A DNA stretch of 64,000 nt from Cryptomeria japonica. Its lineage: Eukaryota > Streptophyta > Pinopsida > Cupressales > Cupressaceae. Of this stretch, positions 58,944 to 64,000 are shown one piece after another (position 1 is the first letter of the stretch; the number at the start of each line of letters is the position of its first letter). The stretch is taken from assembly GCF_030272615.1 (NCBI RefSeq), contig NC_081406.1, positions 396,326,439 to 396,390,438 of the forward strand. Direction: 5' to 3'. The notes beneath the pieces were generated by a model. The model saw only the letters and a program-made list of their open reading frames with translations, was not told the DNA's origin and made no database searches. The position numbers and the translations under genes are program-made.

Positions 58944-59060
58944 TGCGCCTGTGTTAGGTAACCTGCGCCTGTGTCAGGTAACCTGCGCTTGTGTCTCCCT
59001 ACACAAGTGTAGAAGACCCCACACAAGCACAGGATTCACCCTACACAAGCGTAGGAGTCC
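58944..59060 (+). repeat. Direct and inverted ~20 bp repeats upstream of the antisense ORF
   Basis: Three direct units (TGCGCCTGTGTTAGGTAACC at 58944, near-copies at 58964 and 58984) are followed by three inverted ones (ACACAAGTGTAG, ACACAAGCACAGG, ACACAAGCGTAGG). They match the sense leader repeats at 44894-45014 and lie ~180-290 bp before the antisense ATG. The inverted layout could fold into a hairpin. Confidence 0.8.
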
Positions 59061-59496
59061 TCCTCTGCATCCCCTGTGGGCCCCACAATGTCCCGTAAGC
59101 ACTCAAAATTCATCAAATTGAAAACATGGGTTTTTGAGATCCATACCGCTGCTCCTGCGTCATCCGGTCATCTGAATGTGCATACAAATTTTCCAAGGTG
59201 ATCCGCCATTGGAATGTTCACCATCTATCTCCAAGTGTCCTTGTCTAGAGCAACAAATCCTTCTCTTTGTCTAGTGCAAATGAGCAAATTGTCACTCTCT
59301 TGGTCTCATTTATAGATCTTTGTCAGTGCATAGATGGACGTGAACCCTCTCTATCTTATGTTGGTCGCGGTCTTTTGCATCTTCAATTGCTTGTCCTTCA
59401 TGCATCCGATCTCTGATTGTCAGTCCGTTCGATCCTATCATTCTTATCGATCAATTGGCCTCTTTTCTAGACATTTCCGGCCAATTCCTCGAGGGC

Positions 59497-59597
59497 GCAT
59501 GCATATGTCATTATTATTATCTAGGGCATTTGCATATGTCATTATTATTATCTGGGGCATTTTCATATGTCATTATCATTGTCTGGGGCATTTTCAT
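59497..59597 (+). repeat. ~31 bp tandem repeat before the polypurine tract
   Basis: GCATATGTCATTATTATTAT followed by CTGGGGCATTT is repeated about three times with small changes, ending ~40 bp before the polypurine tract. Confidence 0.8.
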
Positions 59598-59635
59598 TAA
59601 GTTCTTTGAAACAACGCTTAAAATCGCATTGTCTC

Positions 59636-59649
59636 AAAGAGGGGCAAAA
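59636..59649 (+). other. Polypurine tract of element E
   Basis: AAAGAGGGGCAAAA lies directly before the 3' LTR (59650), the normal plus-strand primer position. Confidence 0.8.
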
Positions 59650-61196
59650 TGTAGACACCTAAAAATGGTCAACGCTTGCGGAGTCATACTTTAACATTTG
59701 CGCATTGCCTCATTTTAGGTTTTTGTGTCGCATTAACATTTCTCCTATGTTTCGCACTTGTTTTTTATCATTTGCGAGCATCGAGTCATTCTTCTAAATT
59801 CTTCAATCATCTCACTTTCGAATTTGGTCTTGTCGACAATACTATCCAATCATGATTTTGATCAATTTTATCCTGTCGCATCAATGTGTGTACTCATTTG
59901 TCATCATTTTGGACATCGTCAATCCTAATTAAGGGTTTTGTCCTCCTGTCAATCTTGCGATCGATTTGTCATCGATCATTGTCCTCTTATCAATCTTGTT
60001 GATTTATCATCAATCCTTCAATCTTGTCGTTTTAACGATCGATTTGTCATCGATCGTTGTCATGTTCGATCTTGTCATTTTGTGATTGATTTGTCATCAG
60101 TCGTGGTCATTTTCAATATTGTCATTTTGCAATCTATTTTTGTCATCGATTCTTGTCCTCTTGTTCAATTTTGTCATTTTGTGATCGATTTGTCATCGAT
60201 CGTTGTCTGTCTCAATTATGTCAATTTGGATCAATTTGTCATTGTTCCTCGTCAATTGGTGCATTTTATCAGTCAAATCATTTATCACATTGGTCATTTA
60301 TCAATCCAAAATCAAATCATGATCGAGTCAATTATCTTTCATCAAGACCTAATTCATCTTCTAAGGTTTCATGATTTAATCATTTAACCTTGTTTGTCAT
60401 TTCTCCCTTTAGGATTAATAAATTATTTATTTATCCTAAGTCTTCTCATTGCAATTAAATGTTCATTTAATTGGCTAATTATTCCTCTTTGTGAATTAAT
60501 TAATAAATGACAAATTATTAATTAATTTACCTAATTTCTAATTTCTATCAATTTCTTATTTCTTAAATTCCTCATTCTCTAATTTCCTAATTTTCTAATT
60601 CCTAATTTCAATTTCCTCCTATTTCTCTCCTAAATTCATGGAAATGACATGTCAATTTGTCATAAATTTGTCATAATTGACAATCAATCAATTTTGACAT
60701 AGAAGTTGTCATAATTTGTCATAAATTATCAATCAACAAATTTTGCATAGAAGGTGCATAATTTGTCATAATTTGTCATAATTGACATAATTGATTTGCA
60801 ATTTCCATTTGAATTGAATCATGCTAATCTTGTCATCTCTCCAATTCTTCTATAAATTGGATGATCTTCATCAATCAAAGCTAATTGGTAATCAGACTAT
60901 CGAATTTCTAGTACTCTTGATCAAAAATCTTGTCTACTTGCTTTCAATCATGTATGTGCACTTGTAGGTGAGATCCACAACCAAACCATTTGAAGAGGAA
61001 AGAAGAACAATGGAGCCGCATGAAGGAGCATTCAAATCTGCTATTGGTTTGTATATGTCTTTAATTTTGAATGTTTTTATTTCATGTCTCTATTGAGTGT
61101 TGTTTAGGATAGATCATTGCAGTTTTGCTTTCGTGATTGAGCTAATGATTAGTATGTTTATATTGTTTTTGATGATTTCCTATTTCCTAACGTACA
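59650..61196 (+). repeat. 3' LTR of element E
   Basis: Same length (1,547 bp) as the 5' LTR. It ends CTAACGTACA and is followed by GAACA, the target duplicate. It carries the TTTGTCATCGATC array at 59935-60290 and TATAAAT at 60851. Confidence 0.96.
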
Positions 61197-61256
61197 GAAC
61201 ACAATTCAAATAAGGTCAGCACTAAACATTCTAGTGGTGGAAAAGAATGTAAAGTG
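61197..61256 (-). mobile_element. Element C, right fragment of its 5' LTR
   Basis: GAACACAATTCAAATAAGGT and the following ~40 bases match 20621-20680 of the C 3' LTR. The match stops at AAAGTG, where element F begins, so the outer ~530 bp of the C 5' LTR should lie beyond F, outside the window. Confidence 0.82.
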
Positions 61257-63859
61257 TGTTGACTTCTCTTTTGTTATTTGTCCTTAATGTCAAAACTGCT
61301 AGTTTGGTTTGGCATCTTGTTGATTGGTATTGACATTTTACACTGGAATCATTGGCATTTTTTATCATGACATTGGTTCTCTTATTCATATTGAGATTTG
61401 GCATACTTGGTTTTGGCATTCAGTACTCTGTTCATGGACAACACTATGATATAAGTTTCCTTTCAGATCTATATTGTTGTGGTACTGATCTTATTGGTTC
61501 CGTGTGTAGATAGAAAGTTATCCTGCTCACAGAGTATTTATGTTGATTTTCATAGGTGATATCATCCAGATAGTTGAATCTTTAATGTATTATTTTGATA
61601 CTTGGTTCTATGGTGAGACTTATAGGTGATGGCATTTATATGCAAAGGTCTATTTTTCTTCAGCTTACATACTTGGTACTCAGTCATTTTCAATGCTATA
61701 TTTATATACATTCTTGAGCTCTATCTTAGCATTAAGTTTTGGGTTCAATCACATAAGCATTTACATGCTTGAGTGCTTTACGTATATGACAACATTTCCA
61801 TATTCATTTTATGAATACAACTGAAGGATAAATACTTTGGTAATCTCATTGACACATAATGTATCGCCAACACTTAGCATTCATTTATATATTGGTTTCA
61901 TTGTTATATTGTAGTGCACATTATTATATTGTTAAAGTGCATATTCTTTATTGCACTTGGCCAATCATATAACACAGTATCGTGCTTAAGATCAAATATT
62001 TTTAAGTATCAATCTGTCGACTATAGGACAGTATATGTCATGTTCCACAGGCTCAAAATAGTTAAGTGTCAATACTTCAGTTGACTTGGTCTATATTTTT
62101 TTATGAATCAGGCTTTCAAGTAAGGTAAACATCGACTTTTATTGGGAGTCGATATGTTAAATTGGCTTTTCAACATATACATTTGGATTGATTCACTTGG
62201 ACAATGCTATGATATCACACGTGGACTGAGATAGACAACATGATGTGTCTTCATTGATTTGGATTCCAAACATAATTATGTGTTTGTAAATTTGTAATGA
62301 TAATGCGGATTTCAAATGGTAATTTGTTTTGGGAAAGTACACTTTGATGGGAAAAAATAAAGATAGGGCAAACAAAAGTTGGTTATTTATTTTAAAGGGC
62401 AACCCAAACCCTAGCCACCATGATGATTTTGTAGTCATAGGTTGAAGTTATTCTTGCTGGTATTTTGTCTTGGGGTTCACGTATGCACGACTATGACGAG
62501 TAGTGAGTTGGTTCGTGGACTCTCCACGAGATGAAAATAGAGGTAACAAATATTTTTTTGGGATTGTGTTTACCAATTAAACCGCCTTAACAAAGGTAAT
62601 ATCTTTACATTGCCTCGATCTCTTGAAGGAAAACTTGGTAAATGGAAAAGTAATTTTGAAAATATTATCTTGATTCATTTTTTTAATAGATTTCCATTAC
62701 CTTGCTTTATAATTGGAAAAGAATGAAGTTCGGTGTGAAAATGAAAGAAGAAATTACTTCTTTTTTGGTTATAGTTTTTAGTTTTGAAAGGAATTACTTT
62801 TCAGATTCTTATTTTTTTAAATAAAAGAGAAAAGAAATTACAGTTGGAAAGAAATGTATTTTATTTTTGGTAACTGTATTTTGGTTTCTATGTGTGGAAA
62901 CCCTAACCCAAGTGTTTTATTGAACTCGGGTTTGATAGCTTGGTTCAAGGGTTTCAATGGTATTTTTCTCTATAAATTCATGGCTTTAAGCCATTGATCT
63001 GTTGGGTGAAAAAGTGAGAACAAAGCAGTATTGAAGAATTTTATCGTTACATCTGAAAATTGTAAGGTTATTCAGTTGAAGGAATTTTTTATGGCACTGT
63101 TATATACAGTGCATATTGTAATTGAAAACATTGAAAATCATATATGTTTTGTATTCACTGATAATTTTAGGACTACAAGTTTGATGCAATTGTAAGGTCA
63201 TTATTGATTACAAACTTAGACAGTGACATTGAAATTTGAGGGGTTGGTGCTCCTATGAAGTTGGTATTTCAGAAAACGTGTTGAGTTGTAGCTCCACCAT
63301 TGTTACAGAGTTGGTGCTCTTTGATTAATGAAAATGAAATTTTAGCGAGTGGTTTTTTATACCCCATGAGGCTTTTTCCACTCAGGAAATCTTTGTGTTA
63401 TGTGATGTTATTTGTCTCTTATTTTGTTATATTTTATTGTGTTTTTTTAGTCAATGCTCTGATACTTTGAGTTTGTTCAAAAAGTTTCATATTTCAAAGT
63501 GTTCTAAACTGTCATGAAAAGTTGAATTTTTCAAATCTGCAAAGTTGAGTTTTTTAAATCTTTTAATAAAAGTCTTCATAAAGCAAATCAAAACTTGCAT
63601 TGTACAAAGTTGAATTTTTGTTTCAAAAGCATAAACAATATTGTTCACACTTTCATGGAACAATGTTACATGATGCTTTTAATATGAAGTATTAATGTTA
63701 CTCACTTGCATATCATTCAAAATAAATTTAAGTCTCCTCTTGCATAAACAAATCTCTTACATTGGCTCAAGTTTACAATTTTAATTGTGCATTCAAGTCA
63801 AAGTTTAAAAATATATCACTTCGATTCACCCCCCTCTCAGACTAAATCCACTTCCAACA
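61257..63859 (+). repeat. 5' LTR of element F (copia, 2,603 bp)
   Basis: It starts TGTTGACTTC right at the break in the element C LTR and ends CACTTCCAACA, directly before an initiator-Met primer site. The 3' part has GATTCACCCCCCTCTCAG, typical of copia LTR ends. The partner LTR is outside the window, so the edges rest on TG/CA ends, the primer site and the break in C. AAGTG (61252-61256) is the predicted target duplicate. Confidence 0.85.
62971..62977 (+). promoter_or_regulatory. Candidate TATA box of element F LTR
   Basis: CTCTATAAATTCATGGC contains TATAAAT ~1.7 kb into the LTR, with GCCATTGATC about 15 bp later. This is position and motif only. Confidence 0.4.
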
Positions 63860-63861
63860 AG

Positions 63862-63873
63862 TGGTATCAGAGC
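63862..63873 (+). other. Primer-binding site of element F
   Basis: TGGTATCAGAGC, 2 bases after the LTR, is the common plant copia site for initiator methionine tRNA. Confidence 0.92.
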
Positions 63874-63931
63874 ATAGGGTCCTACATTAGATCTTTCCTA
63901 GGATTGGTCCTGGTCTTGGAAGTCTTTCATC

Positions 63932-64000
63932 ATGTCACAAGTTCAAGAGGGGTCATCTATTACTAAATCTCCATTATTTGATGGTTCTGATTATGTCTTT
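63932..64000 (+). CDS. Element F gag, N-terminal 23 codons (cut by window)
   Basis: ATG 63932 opens a frame to the window end, with SSITKSPLFDGSDYVF. A short polar start followed by P-L-F-D-G-x-(D/N)-Y-x-x-W is how copia gag begins; here it is cut just before the expected Trp. It lies 58 bases after the primer site. No break is visible, but only 69 bases can be seen. Confidence 0.8.
   Translation, partial: MSQVQEGSSITKSPLFDGSDYVF

Larger units (their letters stand above)
43222..61196 (+). mobile_element. Element E: 17,975 bp gypsy retrotransposon (Tat/Ogre-like) with an antisense ORF
   Basis: LTRs 43222-44768 and 59650-61196 are both exactly 1,547 bp and about 2% different by eye. A perfect 5 bp target duplication GAACA (43217-43221 and 61197-61201) shows insertion into element C's 5' LTR. 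The interior has a primer site, a 2.3 kb leader, gag, protease, G-patch segment, RT, RNase H, archaeal-type RNase H, integrase, ~4.4 kb of 3' region with an antisense plant-mobile-domain ORF, and a polypurine tract. Integrase after RT and the second RNase H place it in Ty3/gypsy, Tat/Ogre-like. Gag-pol carries ten stops and two frameshifts. Confidence 0.95.

Noticed and set aside
62193-62438. Minus-strand 81-codon ORF in the element F LTR
   Set aside because: Inside a non-coding LTR with no similarity to known proteins.

Overview
This window looks like intergenic DNA from a seed plant with a large, retrotransposon-dominated genome. A gymnosperm such as a conifer is my best guess, but the sequence does not prove the lineage. 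The evidence is AT-rich DNA, no recognisable host gene, rRNA or tRNA, and at least 80% coverage by LTR retrotransposons nested in one another. Both superfamilies occur: Ty3/gypsy of the large Tat/Ogre-like kind (G-patch segment, dual RNase H, extra ORFs) and Ty1/copia. Nearly every reading frame is broken. I call the elements A to F.

Layout. Element A (1-~4054, minus, cut by the window edge) is the 5' part of a decayed gypsy element: LTR, primer site, gag, protease, G-patch segment, start of RT. An old unassigned locus (4055-6075, continuing at 14729-~16560) carries a dispersed near-palindromic motif. It is split by element B (6076-14728, plus), a copia-like non-autonomous element with ~800 bp LTRs, a zinc-knuckle ORF and a long coiled-coil ORF2 but no polymerase. 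B's ORF2 contains a solo gypsy LTR (9987-11581) with a 264-267 bp duplicated flank. 16561-19980 is unassigned.

From 19981 to 61256 lies an old minus-strand copia element, C. Its 5' leader was hit by gypsy element D (25798-42539, target duplication CAAGG). Its 5' LTR was hit by gypsy element E (43222-61196, target duplication GAACA). The same LTR is cut again by copia element F (LTR 61257-63859), whose gag begins at 63932 and runs off the window.

Two parts stand out. Element D has ~5.2 kb LTRs, and each LTR carries a copy of a ~1,050-codon sense ORF of unknown function (ORF-L). Its internal order is gag-PR-archaeal-type RNase H-RT-RNase H-INT, with the extra RNase H in front of RT. Element E (17,975 bp) has the extra RNase H behind RT, and between pol and the 3' LTR it carries an antisense gene for a plant-mobile-domain-like protein with an acidic and coiled-coil tail. 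B, D and E therefore each carry a large extra ORF besides gag and pol. The sense and antisense leaders of E contain the same ~20 bp repeated motif. All these proteins are inactive here because of stops, frameshifts or lost catalytic residues, but the architectures can be read clearly. Percent divergences are by-eye estimates.
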